Assembly: GCF_019929575.1 (NCBI RefSeq)
Contig: NZ_JAHZPU010000002.1
Span: 1 to 64,000, forward strand
From: Streptococcus infantis
Lineage (GTDB): Bacteria; Bacillota; Bacilli; Lactobacillales; Streptococcaceae
DNA: 64,000 nt
Direction: 5' to 3'
Part shown: positions 1-8,493 of the stretch, piece by piece
How the letters are laid out: each line of letters opens with the position of its first letter
Numbering within the stretch: position 1 is the first letter of the stretch
Made by a program: the position numbers and the translations under genes
The notes under the pieces: model-generated
What the model saw: the letters and a program-made list of their open reading frames with translations, nothing else
What the model was told of the DNA's origin: nothing
The model's database searches: none

Positions 1-1
1 G

Positions 2-121
2 AGTCAGCTCAAACAGCTTGAAAGATACTCGCTTAATCAGAGGAACAACTTTGTTGCACTTGACTTGACAATTGGGGTAATAAATCATTTAAAAAAAGTT
101 CTAAAAAACTTTACAAAATAG
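2..121 (+). other. possible 3' tail of an upstream gene (partial)
   Basis: One forward frame is open from the left edge of the window to a TAG at 119-121 (39 codons). The readable tail is basic and not low-complexity, but I do not recognise it. The promoter at 110-138 overlaps its last codons. It may be the end of a real gene cut by the window edge, or chance. Confidence 0.2.
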
Positions 122-138
122 TGAAAACATGATATAGT
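110..138 (+). promoter_or_regulatory. sigma-A promoter of leader RNA / polyamine operon
   Basis: TTTACA (110-115), a 17-base spacer and TATAGT (133-138) make a near-consensus vegetative promoter. The predicted start is near 145. It is the only strong promoter seen before the polyamine operon. Confidence 0.7.
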
Positions 139-144
139 AATGAA

Positions 145-475
145 GCTTAGAAAATGAGAAGATGTTTTCTAGTAAATATAAACCCGAGTAAAAAACGCCT
201 ACGGACAGGCAGGGTTGAATGCCGAAGCGTGGTTGAGAAGCCACATTATTGATAGGGTTAAAAGCCTACTTTTATAAGTTGATGTTAGAATATTGGTTCT
301 AATTCGTATACATTTGTTAGTGTGGTGAAAGCACACGTCATCTTGTGAAACGATCAATAAAGTACGTAATATTTGCTACTAGAGAGTTAGGAAACATCAG
401 GAACAGACATACTCAAAAGAAACAAACATAAACACGTCAGTAGATTGTAGAGCAGGTGCCAACCTGCTCTTTTTT
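145..475 (+). ncRNA. structured leader RNA or independent sRNA upstream of polyamine operon
   Basis: This is about 330 nt between a strong promoter and an intrinsic terminator, with no convincing coding region. Visible helices are AGAAAA/TTTTCT (149-170), AACCC/GGGTT (181-185 with 212-216), GCCT/AGGC (197-200 with 207-210), GTGG/CCAC (229-232 with 241-244) and GTGTG/CACAC (320-324 with 332-336). A second GGGTT at 255-259 could compete for AACCC at 181-185. I see no tmRNA, RNase P, T-box or familiar riboswitch core. It may be a free sRNA or an attenuator whose read-through feeds the operon starting 65 nt after the terminator. Transcription and structure are inferred. Confidence 0.55.
450..475 (+). 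terminator. intrinsic terminator of the leader RNA
   Basis: GAGCAGGT (450-457), a 4-nt loop and ACCTGCTC (462-469) are followed by six T. It lies between the promoter at 110-138 and the polyamine genes, so it either ends a separate RNA or acts as an attenuator. Confidence 0.85.
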
Positions 476-540
476 CATAAGTATCCTTTAGAGCCTTACA
501 CAAGGTGAAAAAAACTATGATAAAGGAGTATGTCTCTATA

Positions 541-1995
541 ATGTTAAATCAAAACCAAGCTCCAATTTATGAGGGACTGGTCAAGTTACGAAAAAAAAGA
601 ATTGTACCTTTCGATGTACCAGGTCACAAACGTGGACGTGGGAACCCAGAGTTAGTCGAACTCTTAGGGGAAAAATGTGTTGGTATTGATGTCAATTCTA
701 TGAAGCCCTTGGACAATCTAGGACATCCTATTTCGATTATCAGAGAAGCGGAAGAGCTAGCAGCAGAAGCTTTTGGTGCTGCTCATGCCTTTTTGATGAT
801 TGGTGGGACAACTTCATCCGTGCAAACCATGATTCTTTCCACCTGTAAAGCAGGTGATAAAATCATCCTTCCTCGGAATGTCCATAAATCAGCCATTAAT
901 GCTCTCGTTTTATGTGGAGCTATCCCCATCTATATCGAGATGAGTGTGGATCCAAAGATCGGTATCGCTCTGGGGCTTGAGAATGACCGTGTTGCCCAAG
1001 CAATCAAGGACCATCCGGATGCCAAGGCTATCCTAATCAATAATCCAACCTACTATGGGATTTGTTCAGACCTTAAGGGATTAACAGAGATGGCTCACGC
1101 CGCAGGAATGAAGGTCTTAGTAGACGAGGCCCACGGTGCTCATCTGCATTTTACAGATAAACTACCTCTATCTGCTATGGATGCAGGAGCAGATATGTCA
1201 GCTGTATCCATGCATAAGTCTGGTGGTAGCTTGACACAAAGTTCACTTCTTTTAGTTGGGGATCAGATGAATCCTGAGTACGTGCGTCAAATCATTAACC
1301 TGACCCAATCAACATCAGCATCTTACTTACTAATGTCTAGTTTGGATATTTCACGCCGCAATCTGGCCCTTCGTGGTAAAGAATCCTTTGAGAAAGTCAT
1401 TGAGCTATCCGAGTACGCTCGTCGTGAAATCAATGCTATCGGTGGCTACTATGCCTACTCAAAAGAGCTAGTAGACGGTGTGTCCGTTTGTGATTTTGAC
1501 GTGACTAAGTTGTCAGTCTACACTCAGGGAATCGGTCTAACAGGTATTGAAGTTTATGATCTCTTACGGGATGAATATGACATTCAGATTGAGTTTGGCG
1601 ATATTGGGAATATCTTGGCCTACATTTCGATTGGTGACCGTATTCAAGACATTGAGCGCTTGGTCGGTGCGCTAGCTGATATAAAGAGACTTTACTCGAG
1701 AGATGGGAAAGACTTGATTGCTGGAGAATATATCCAACCTGAGTTAGTGCTTTCTCCTCAGGAAGCCTTCTACTCAGAGAGAAGAAGTTTAACCCTGGAC
1801 GAGTCTGTTGGGCAAGTCTGCGGGGAATTCGTCATGTGCTACCCTCCAGGAATTCCAATCCTAGCGCCAGGTGAAAGGATTACACGAGAAATTGTGGATT
1901 ATATAAAATTCGCCAAAGAACGTGGTTGTTCCCTCCAAGGAACGGAAGATCCAGAGGTCAATCACATCAATGTCATTGAGAGAAAGGAGAACTAA
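541..1995 (+). CDS. speA: arginine (Orn/Lys/Arg family) decarboxylase, PLP fold type I
   Basis: This decarboxylates a basic amino acid. Arginine to agmatine is the best inference because agmatine deiminase and N-carbamoylputrescine amidase lie in the same operon; homologues are often labelled lysine decarboxylase (cad). The protein is about 484 aa. DEAHGAH at 195-201 and MHKSGGS with the PLP lysine near 226 are the family hallmarks. I chose ATG 541 because its N-terminus (MLNQNQAPIYEGL) aligns with short Bacillus-type SpeA and AAAGGAG lies 12 nt upstream. In-frame ATG 517 and GTG 505 are alternatives and would add 8 or 12 residues. It is the first gene of a six-gene operon; the next gene starts directly after its stop. 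Confidence 0.9.
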   Translation: MLNQNQAPIYEGLVKLRKKRIVPFDVPGHKRGRGNPELVELLGEKCVGIDVNSMKPLDNLGHPISIIREAEELAAEAFGAAHAFLMIGGTTSSVQTMILSTCKAGDKIILPRNVHKSAINALVLCGAIPIYIEMSVDPKIGIALGLENDRVAQAIKDHPDAKAILINNPTYYGICSDLKGLTEMAHAAGMKVLVDEAHGAHLHFTDKLPLSAMDAGADMSAVSMHKSGGSLTQSSLLLVGDQMNPEYVRQIINLTQSTSASYLLMSSLDISRRNLALRGKESFEKVIELSEYARREINAIGGYYAYSKELVDGVSVCDFDVTKLSVYTQGIGLTGIEVYDLLRDEYDIQIEFGDIGNILAYISIGDRIQDIERLVGALADIKRLYSRDGKDLIAGEYIQPELVLSPQEAFYSERRSLTLDESVGQVCGEFVMCYPPGIPILAPGERITREIVDYIKFAKERGCSLQGTEDPEVNHINVIERKEN

Positions 1996-2856
1996 ATGGA
2001 TTTATGGTTTTCTGAAGTTCATACTCCAGATGTGAAATTAACGATGAGAACAGCAAAGCAACTGTATTCTGGTCAAAGTGAATGGCAGGATATTGAAGTA
2101 TTAGATACGCCAGCTTTTGGTAAGATTTTGATTTTAAACGGGCATGTCTTGTTCTCGGATGCAGATGATTTTGTATACAACGAAATGACCGTCCACGTTC
2201 CCATGGCTGTCCATCCCAATCCTAAGAAAGTATTGGTTATAGGGGGTGGTGACGGTGGTGTTGCCCAGGTATTAACTCTCTATCCAGAATTGGAACAAAT
2301 CGATATCGTGGAACCGGATGAGATGTTGGTAGAGGTCTGTCGTGAGTATTTCCCAGACTTTGCAGCAGGTCTTGATGATCCTCGTGTTACCATTTACTAC
2401 CAAAATGGGCTTCGCTTTTTACGAAACTGTGAAGATGACTACGACATTATCATCAATGATGCGACTGATCCATTTGGACATACAGAAGGTCTCTTTACCA
2501 AGGAATTTTACGGCAATAGTTATCGAGCTCTCAAAGAAGACGGGATCATGATTTACCAGCATGGTAGTCCTTTCTTTGACGAAGATGAGTCAGCTTGCCG
2601 AAGCATGCACCGCAAGGTCAATCAAGCCTTTCCAATCAGCCGTGTTTATCAGGCACATATCCCTACCAGTCCTGCTGGCTATTGGTTATTTGGATTTGCA
2701 TCGAAAAAATATCACCCTGTCAAAGATTTTGACAAGGAAGGCTGGAAAAAACGCCAGCTTTTCACAGAATACTACACTGCAAACTTACATGTGGGTGCCT
2801 TTATGTTGCCTAAGTATGTAGAAGACATTTTAGAAGAAGAGGAAGGAAAAAAATGA
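1996..2856 (+). CDS. speE: spermidine synthase (aminopropyltransferase)
   Basis: A 286-aa class I methyltransferase-like aminopropyltransferase, which transfers the aminopropyl group of decarboxylated SAM to putrescine in the cytoplasm. GGGDGG (83-88) is the nucleotide-binding loop, and IIIND with D155 plus D158 matches the catalytic gate of SpeE. The ATG abuts the speA stop behind AAAGGAG. No SAM decarboxylase gene (speD) is in this window, yet the operon also encodes the carboxyspermidine route, so the substrate in vivo is uncertain. Confidence 0.92.
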   Translation: MDLWFSEVHTPDVKLTMRTAKQLYSGQSEWQDIEVLDTPAFGKILILNGHVLFSDADDFVYNEMTVHVPMAVHPNPKKVLVIGGGDGGVAQVLTLYPELEQIDIVEPDEMLVEVCREYFPDFAAGLDDPRVTIYYQNGLRFLRNCEDDYDIIINDATDPFGHTEGLFTKEFYGNSYRALKEDGIMIYQHGSPFFDEDESACRSMHRKVNQAFPISRVYQAHIPTSPAGYWLFGFASKKYHPVKDFDKEGWKKRQLFTEYYTANLHVGAFMLPKYVEDILEEEEGKK

Positions 2857-4112
2857 GTCGTTTATTAGTTATTGGATGTGGGGGCGTTGCCCAAGTTGCT
2901 ATTTCAAAGATTTGCCAAGATAGCGAAACCTTTACAGAGATTATGATTGCTAGCCGTACCAAGTCAAAATGTGATGACTTAAAGGCTAAATTAGAGGGCA
3001 AAACAAGTACTAAAATTGAAACAGCTGCTCTTGACGCTGATAAGGTTGAAGAAGTAATTGCCTTAATTGAAAGCTACAAGCCAGAAGCTGTTTTGAACGT
3101 AGCTCTACCATACCAAGATTTGACCATTATGGACGCTTGCTTAGCAACGGGAGTTCACTATATCGACACAGCCAACTATGAGGCTGAAGACACAGAAGAC
3201 TCAGAATGGCGTGCCATCTATGAGAAACGTTGTAAGGAACTTGGTTTTACAGCTTACTTTGACTACTCATGGCAGTGGGCTTACCAAGAAAAATTTAAGG
3301 AAGCAGGCTTGACAGCTCTTCTTGGTTCTGGTTTTGACCCAGGGGTAACCAGCGTCTTTTCAGCTTATGCTTTGAAACACTACTTTGATGAAATCCACTA
3401 TATCGACATTTTAGACTGTAATGGTGGGGACCACGGTTATCCATTTGCAACAAACTTTAACCCAGAAATCAATCTCCGAGAGGTTTCTGCACCAGGTTCT
3501 TACTGGGAAGATGGAAAATGGGTAGAAGTCGAAGCCATGTCTATCAAACGTGAGTATGATTTCCCTCAAGTTGGTCAAAAAGACATGTATCTTCTTCACC
3601 ATGAAGAAATTGAATCGCTTGCTAAAAACATCCCAGGAGTTAAACGTATTCGTTTCTTTATGACTTTTGGCCAATCTTATCTAACTCACATGAAATGCTT
3701 GGAAAACGTTGGGCTCCTTCGTACAGATACTATTAACTTTAACGGTCAAGAAATTGTGCCAATCCAATTCTTGAAAGCCTTGCTTCCAGATCCTGCAAGC
3801 CTCGGCCCACGTACAGTTGGAAAAACCAATATTGGTTGTATCTTTACAGGTGTCAAAGATGGTGTTGAAAAGACTATCTACATCTACAATGTTTGTGACC
3901 ATCAGGAGTGCTACGCAGAAGTTGGTTCACAGGCAATTTCTTACACAACAGGTGTTCCTGCCATGATTGGAACAAAACTAGTGATGGATGGTACTTGGAA
4001 ACAACCAGGAGTGTATAATCTTGAGGAGTTGGATCCAGATCCATTCATGGAAGCTTTGAACAAATACGGTTTGCCATGGGTCGTGGTTGAAAATCCACAA
4101 ATGGTGGACTAA
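2853..4112 (+). CDS. carboxynorspermidine/carboxyspermidine dehydrogenase (saccharopine dehydrogenase family)
   Basis: A 419-aa oxidoreductase with an N-terminal Rossmann motif, VIGCGGVAQ at residues 5-13, and the saccharopine dehydrogenase C-terminal fold. In the alternative polyamine route this family condenses aspartate semialdehyde with putrescine (or diaminopropane) and reduces the imine to carboxyspermidine (or carboxynorspermidine). The next gene is the matching decarboxylase, which supports this over a lysine-biosynthesis role despite the common label lys1. Its start overlaps the speE stop by 4 nt (ATGA), indicating translational coupling. The exact diamine used cannot be read from sequence. 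Confidence 0.85.
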   Translation: MSRLLVIGCGGVAQVAISKICQDSETFTEIMIASRTKSKCDDLKAKLEGKTSTKIETAALDADKVEEVIALIESYKPEAVLNVALPYQDLTIMDACLATGVHYIDTANYEAEDTEDSEWRAIYEKRCKELGFTAYFDYSWQWAYQEKFKEAGLTALLGSGFDPGVTSVFSAYALKHYFDEIHYIDILDCNGGDHGYPFATNFNPEINLREVSAPGSYWEDGKWVEVEAMSIKREYDFPQVGQKDMYLLHHEEIESLAKNIPGVKRIRFFMTFGQSYLTHMKCLENVGLLRTDTINFNGQEIVPIQFLKALLPDPASLGPRTVGKTNIGCIFTGVKDGVEKTIYIYNVCDHQECYAEVGSQAISYTTGVPAMIGTKLVMDGTWKQPGVYNLEELDPDPFMEALNKYGLPWVVVENPQMVD

Positions 4113-5239
4113 TGAAGTTAGAACAAGTACCAACACCTTCTTATATCATTGACTTAGGAAAATTAGAAGAGAATTGTCGCATTCTACAAGAGATTCAAGA
4201 AAAAGCAGGTTGTAAGGTTTTACTGGCTCAAAAAGCCTATTCCCTCTATAAAACCTATCCTTTGATTAGCCAGTATCTGTCAGGTACGACAGCTAGTGGA
4301 CTCTATGAAGCAAAGCTAGCTAGAGAAGAGTTTCCGGGGGAAGTCCATGTATTTGCGCCTGCTTTCAAGGAAGCTGACATGGAAGAGTTACTTCAAATAT
4401 CTGATCACATTGTTTTTAACTCAGAAAGACAATTACGAAAATATGGTCAACCTTGTCGTGAAGCTGGTATCAGTGTCGGTCTACGCCTCAATCCTCAATG
4501 TTCAACTCAAGGAGATCACGCGCTCTATGATCCTTGTGCTCCTGGATCCCGTTTTGGAGTGACTTCAGATAAGATACCAAGTGATTTACTGGACTTGGTG
4601 GACGGACTTCATTTTCATACTCTTTGTGAGCAAGGGGCAGATGATTTAGCGACAACTTTAAAAGCAGTAGAAGAGCAGTTTGGGCCTTATTTGCATGAGG
4701 TAAAATGGCTTAATATGGGTGGTGGACATCACATTACAAGAGATGACTATGATGTGGATTTACTGATTTCTGAGATTAAACGAATTCAAGAAACCTATAA
4801 CCTTGACGTTTATATCGAACCAGGAGAAGCCATTGCACTCAATGCTGGTTATTTAGCTACTGAAGTCTTAGACATCGTTGAAAATGGGATTGAGACCTTG
4901 GTGCTAGACGCCTCGGCAAGCTGCCATATGCCAGATGTCCTTGAAATGCCTTATCGTCCCCCATTGAGAGACGGTTTTGAAGCGCAAGAAAAAAAATATA
5001 CTTATAGACTATCTTCTAATACCTGCCTAACAGGTGATATCATTGGTGACTATAGCTTTGAAAATCCGGTTGAGATAGGAGATAGACTGTATTTCGAGGA
5101 CATGGCAATCTATTCCTTTGTCAAAAATAATACCTTTAACGGGATTGGACTTCCAAGTTTGTATGTGATTGATAAAGAGGGTGAGTGCAGTCTAGTCAAA
5201 GCCTTTGGCTATCAAGACTTTAAGGAGAGATTATCATGA
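4112..5239 (+). CDS. nspC: carboxynorspermidine/carboxyspermidine decarboxylase
   Basis: A 375-aa fold-type III (alanine racemase-like) PLP decarboxylase. The PLP lysine is K41 in [13 protein letters not shown] and the C-terminal half supply the phosphate and substrate contacts typical of NspC. It removes CO2 from carboxyspermidine to yield spermidine, completing the dehydrogenase/decarboxylase pathway. The ATG overlaps the previous TAA by one base (TAATG). Length and motifs match intact family members. Confidence 0.9.
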   Translation: MKLEQVPTPSYIIDLGKLEENCRILQEIQEKAGCKVLLAQKAYSLYKTYPLISQYLSGTTASGLYEAKLAREEFPGEVHVFAPAFKEADMEELLQISDHIVFNSERQLRKYGQPCREAGISVGLRLNPQCSTQGDHALYDPCAPGSRFGVTSDKIPSDLLDLVDGLHFHTLCEQGADDLATTLKAVEEQFGPYLHEVKWLNMGGGHHITRDDYDVDLLISEIKRIQETYNLDVYIEPGEAIALNAGYLATEVLDIVENGIETLVLDASASCHMPDVLEMPYRPPLRDGFEAQEKKYTYRLSSNTCLTGDIIGDYSFENPVEIGDRLYFEDMAIYSFVKNNTFNGIGLPSLYVIDKEGECSLVKAFGYQDFKERLS

Positions 5240-6321
5240 TGGACAGTCCCAAAAAATTAGGCTATCGTATGCCAGCAGAGTATGAACCCCACCATGGGAC
5301 TCTCATGATATGGCCTACTCGACCAGGGTCTTGGCCATTTCAAGGTAAGGCTGCAAAAACAGCTTTTAGCCAGATTATCAAAACCATTGCCCAAGGGGAA
5401 ACAGTCTACCTTTTAGTAGACCAGAATTATTTGTCTGAAGCCCAATCCTTTCTTGGAGACCAGGTCGTTTATCTAGATATCCCAACCAATGATGCCTGGG
5501 CTCGTGATACTGGTCCGACCATTCTCCTTAGTGATAAAAGGGAAAAGTTAGCGGTAGACTGGTCTTTCAATGCCTGGGGTGGTGCTGTGGATGGTCTCTA
5601 CCAAGACTATGAAGCAGATGACCAAGTCGCTAGTCGCTTTGCAGAAGTTTTAGAGATACCTGTTTACGATGCCAAACCTTTTGTACTGGAAGGCGGAGCT
5701 ATTCATAGTGACGGTCAAGGAACCATTCTTGTGACTGAAAGTTGTTTGCTCAGTCCGGGTCGTAATCCTCACCTGACTAAGGAGGAGATTGAAAAGACCT
5801 TATTAGAGAGCCTCGGTGCCGAAAAAGTCATTTGGTTGCCTTACGGTATTTACCAAGATGAGACAAATGAACACGTCGATAATGTTGCAGCCTTTGTTGG
5901 TCCTGCTGAGGTTGTTTTAGCTTGGACAGACGACCAAGACGATCCTCAATATGCCATGTCTGCAGCAGATCTAGCTCTCTTAGAGAAGGAAACCGATGCA
6001 AAAGGCCGGAGTTTCACTATTCATAAACTTCCAATCCCAGCTATTCATCAAGTAGTTTCAGAGGAGGATTTGCCGGGCTATGCTTATGAAGAAGGCGAAG
6101 AGGAGCGTTATGCAGGTGAAAGACTAGCAGCTTCCTATGTAAATTTTTACATTGCTAATAAGTCTGTATTAGTGCCGCAATTTCAGGATGTAAACGACCA
6201 AGTAGCCTTGAATATTCTGAGCCAGTGTTTCCCAGACCGTGAAGTTGTCGGAATTCCTGCAAGAGATATTCTTTTAGGTGGTGGAAATATCCACTGTATT
6301 ACCCAACAAATTCCAGAATAG
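5236..6321 (+). CDS. aguA: agmatine deiminase
   Basis: A 361-aa guanidino-group-modifying enzyme that hydrolyses agmatine to N-carbamoylputrescine and ammonia. Family signatures are WARDTGP near residues 88-94, NEHVDN in the middle, and the C-terminal GGGNIHC that carries the nucleophilic cysteine. The start overlaps the nspC stop by 4 nt; ATGATG gives two adjacent starts. With the following amidase it converts agmatine from SpeA into putrescine, the amine acceptor for both spermidine routes in this operon. Confidence 0.95.
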   Translation: MMDSPKKLGYRMPAEYEPHHGTLMIWPTRPGSWPFQGKAAKTAFSQIIKTIAQGETVYLLVDQNYLSEAQSFLGDQVVYLDIPTNDAWARDTGPTILLSDKREKLAVDWSFNAWGGAVDGLYQDYEADDQVASRFAEVLEIPVYDAKPFVLEGGAIHSDGQGTILVTESCLLSPGRNPHLTKEEIEKTLLESLGAEKVIWLPYGIYQDETNEHVDNVAAFVGPAEVVLAWTDDQDDPQYAMSAADLALLEKETDAKGRSFTIHKLPIPAIHQVVSEEDLPGYAYEEGEEERYAGERLAASYVNFYIANKSVLVPQFQDVNDQVALNILSQCFPDREVVGIPARDILLGGGNIHCITQQIPE

Positions 6322-6330
6322 GAGAAAAAG

Positions 6331-7206
6331 ATGAGAAATGTAACGGTTGCAGCCATTCAGATGCAATGCGCTAAGGATGTGGAAACCAATATCCAAACAG
6401 CTGAACGTTTAGTCCGTCAAGCTACTGAGCAAGGAGCTCAGATTATTCTTTTACCTGAATTATTTGAACGTCCCTATTTCTGTCAGGAGCGCCAATATGA
6501 CTACTACCAGTATGCCCAGTCGGTATCAGAAAATACTGCTATTCAGCATTTTAAAGTGATTGCCAAGGAACTAAAGGTCGTTTTACCAATCAGTTTCTAT
6601 GAAAAAGATGGTAATGTTTTGTATAACTCTATCGCTGTCATTGATGCAGATGGAGAAGTAATAGGAGTTTATCGTAAAACTCATATACCAGATGACCATT
6701 ATTATCAGGAGAAATTCTTCTTTACTCCTGGAAACACAGGCTTCAAGGTCTGGGATACTCGCTATGCCAAGATTGGTATTGGCATCTGTTGGGACCAATG
6801 GTTTCCTGAGACAGCCCGTTGCCTTGCTTTAAATGGTGCAGAATTGCTCTTTTATCCAACAGCTATTGGTTCAGAGCCTATTTTGGATACAGATAGTTGT
6901 GGTCATTGGCAACGTACTATGCAAGGACATGCAGCAGCAAATATTGTACCGGTCATCGCAGCCAATCGTTATGGTTTGGAAGAAGTCACTCCTTGTGAAG
7001 AAAATGGGGGGCAAAGTTCTAGCCTTAATTTCTACGGTTCATCCTTTATGACCGATGAAACAGGAGCTATCTTGACTCAAGCAGATAGACAAGGCGAAGC
7101 AATTTTGTTGACTACCTATGACCTCGACAAAGGAGCAAATGAGCGCCTAAACTGGGGCTTGTTTAGAGATAGAAGACCAGACATGTATAAAGATATTGTG
7201 AGATGA
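6331..7206 (+). CDS. aguB: N-carbamoylputrescine amidase
   Basis: A 291-aa nitrilase-superfamily amidase. The Glu-Lys-Cys triad is visible: E43 in LLPELFERPYF, K116 in YRKTHIP and C153 in GIGICWDQWFP. It hydrolyses N-carbamoylputrescine to putrescine, CO2 and ammonia. It begins 9 nt after aguA behind GGAGAAAAAG and is the last clear pathway gene of the operon. No terminator follows directly, so transcription may run on into the TPR gene. Confidence 0.95.
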   Translation: MRNVTVAAIQMQCAKDVETNIQTAERLVRQATEQGAQIILLPELFERPYFCQERQYDYYQYAQSVSENTAIQHFKVIAKELKVVLPISFYEKDGNVLYNSIAVIDADGEVIGVYRKTHIPDDHYYQEKFFFTPGNTGFKVWDTRYAKIGIGICWDQWFPETARCLALNGAELLFYPTAIGSEPILDTDSCGHWQRTMQGHAAANIVPVIAANRYGLEEVTPCEENGGQSSSLNFYGSSFMTDETGAILTQADRQGEAILLTTYDLDKGANERLNWGLFRDRRPDMYKDIVR

Positions 7207-7263
7207 TCGTTTGTATTTTTCGTTTAGATAATTATCGTTCTAGAATAGATAGGAGTTTTTTTA

Positions 7264-7887
7264 ATGAATCAAGCTTGGGAATTATTATTTGAGGGAAAAA
7301 TTAATGAAGCTAAGCAATTAGTTCAAGCAGAGTTTTGCCTAGCAACTTGTAAAGATTACAGTCTTTTAAACTTGATGGGCTATATCTATTTGTACGAAAA
7401 AAAGTATGAACACTGTTTAGAGGTTTACCAACGTTATCTCCACTTGGCTATTACAGAAAAGGATCGTGAAAATGAACACATCGCGTATCATCAATTGGCC
7501 ATGGTCTATCGTGAAATGAATGATTTTCAGACAGCTCTTAGCTATATCGAAAAAGAGCGAGAAGTTATTGAACAAGATTTTTCAGGGGATTCTCTCAAAA
7601 ATTCTATTAATGACTATGAGCAAGGTTATTTACGATTAAAGTTAGATCAACTTGTTGAAGCGGAGTTTTATATGCAGCAGTCGCTAGACTCAGCCTTAAA
7701 GACAGATGATCTTATCGCTCAGGCCTGCGCTTATAGAGGATTGGGAGAGATTTATCGAAAACTTGATTCGAGTAAATCCTATGATTATTTTAGTCACGCT
7801 ATTAATCTCTTCGACAAGGCAGGAGATGAGATTGGAGCGGAAGAAGTCAGAGCTTTAAAAGATAATAAAAAGTCTGAGACAAAATAG
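7264..7887 (+). CDS. tetratricopeptide-repeat protein
   Basis: A 207-aa soluble protein made of helical TPR-like repeats (LLNLMGYIYLYEKKYEHCLE, AYHQLAMVYREMNDFQTALS, AYRGLGEIYRKLDSS). It resembles the peptide-binding half of streptococcal Rgg/PlcR-type regulators, but no DNA-binding helix-turn-helix precedes it. A protein-protein interaction role is inferred; the partner is unknown. TAGGAG precedes the ATG by 8 nt. It follows aguB by 57 nt and ends at a strong terminator, so it may be the last gene of the polyamine transcript. Confidence 0.7.
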   Translation: MNQAWELLFEGKINEAKQLVQAEFCLATCKDYSLLNLMGYIYLYEKKYEHCLEVYQRYLHLAITEKDRENEHIAYHQLAMVYREMNDFQTALSYIEKEREVIEQDFSGDSLKNSINDYEQGYLRLKLDQLVEAEFYMQQSLDSALKTDDLIAQACAYRGLGEIYRKLDSSKSYDYFSHAINLFDKAGDEIGAEEVRALKDNKKSETK

Positions 7888-7898
7888 TTCTCAGATAC

Positions 7899-7941
7899 AA
7901 AAAAGCTAGAGGTTCCCAATTGTTGAACCTCTAGCTTTTTT
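7899..7941 (+). terminator. strong intrinsic terminator after the TPR gene
   Basis: GCTAGAGGTTC (7905-7915) pairs perfectly with GAACCTCTAGC (7925-7935). The stem is extended by A/T pairs and followed by a T run. The A run on the left could let it work in both directions. Confidence 0.9.
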
Positions 7942-8070
7942 CTGTAGATACTATAGTAATTTTTGATAAAGTAAATGATAAAATGGACTTTGTGTTAGCA
8001 AGGATAAAAAAGACTGGGAAGCTCTTAATCAATTTTTCCTTCAATAATTAAGTCGTGGCTGAGGTTAGAT

Positions 8071-8193
8071 ATGGGAAAATGGACATGTAGATGTGGTCAA
8101 GCAATGAACGACCACCAAGTGCCTGATCCAAATGCTTATTCGGTTTATTCGGATGAGTTCTTAGCAGAAATTTCTCAAGCTGAATTATTTTAA
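8071..8193 (+). pseudogene. 40-codon stub of a CxC zinc-binding-type protein
   Basis: The short frame encodes MGKWTCRCGQAMNDHQVPDP and ends ...ISQAELF. A WTCRCG opening followed by NDHQVPDPNAY looks like the N-terminus of a larger family of small bacterial proteins that start with a CxCG knuckle, truncated soon after. No Shine-Dalgarno is obvious. I treat it as a gene remnant between the TPR terminator and the toxin-antitoxin promoter; it could also be a genuine micro-ORF. The rest of 7942-8256 holds no other gene I can support. Confidence 0.4.
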
Positions 8194-8207
8194 CTGATAT
8201 TCTGTCA

Positions 8208-8236
8208 ATGTAATTACGGTAATTATTTGTTATAAT
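8208..8236 (+). promoter_or_regulatory. toxin-antitoxin promoter with palindromic operator
   Basis: An extended -10 (TGtTATAAT, 8228-8236) is preceded by the near-perfect palindrome TAATTACGGTAATTA (8211-8225) lying in the spacer. This is the usual layout of an autorepressed toxin-antitoxin promoter. AAAGGAGG follows just before the antitoxin ATG. Confidence 0.6.
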
Positions 8237-8256
8237 ACTTCAAAGGAGGAAATCAG

Positions 8257-8493
8257 ATGGTAGTAAAAACAAGAAAACAAGGAAATTCAATCACCATCAC
8301 CATTCCAAGCGAATTCAATATTCCAAGTGGTGTAAAATACGAAGCGAAATTGTTACCAAGTGGTGAAATTATCTTTACTCCTGAAGAGTCTGGACATCAG
8401 ATTTCTTATGTAACTGATGATGCCTTTGACTTAAATTTGGACAAAATTTTTGACGAATACGATGATGTTTTCAAAGCTTTGGTGGAAAAATGA
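8257..8493 (+). CDS. antitoxin, AbrB/MazE-like swapped-hairpin fold
   Basis: A 78-aa protein opening with MVVKTRKQGNSITITIPSEF, the beta-hairpin DNA-binding signature of SpoVT/AbrB/MazE antitoxins. The acidic C-terminal tail (DLNLDKIFDEYDDVF) is the probable toxin-neutralising segment. An excellent AAAGGAGG precedes the ATG. The stop overlaps the toxin start by 4 nt (ATGA), the typical coupled antitoxin-toxin arrangement. It probably represses the promoter at 8208-8236 through the palindrome. The toxin frame downstream is broken, so it may now be an orphan. Confidence 0.8.
   Translation: MVVKTRKQGNSITITIPSEFNIPSGVKYEAKLLPSGEIIFTPEESGHQISYVTDDAFDLNLDKIFDEYDDVFKALVEK

Noticed and set aside
145..475. 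tmRNA, RNase P RNA, T-box or a classical riboswitch in the leader
   Set aside because: None of the conserved core sequences of these classes that I know (tmRNA tag region, P RNA GAGGAAAGTCC, T-box, TPP/FMN/lysine/glycine cores) is present.
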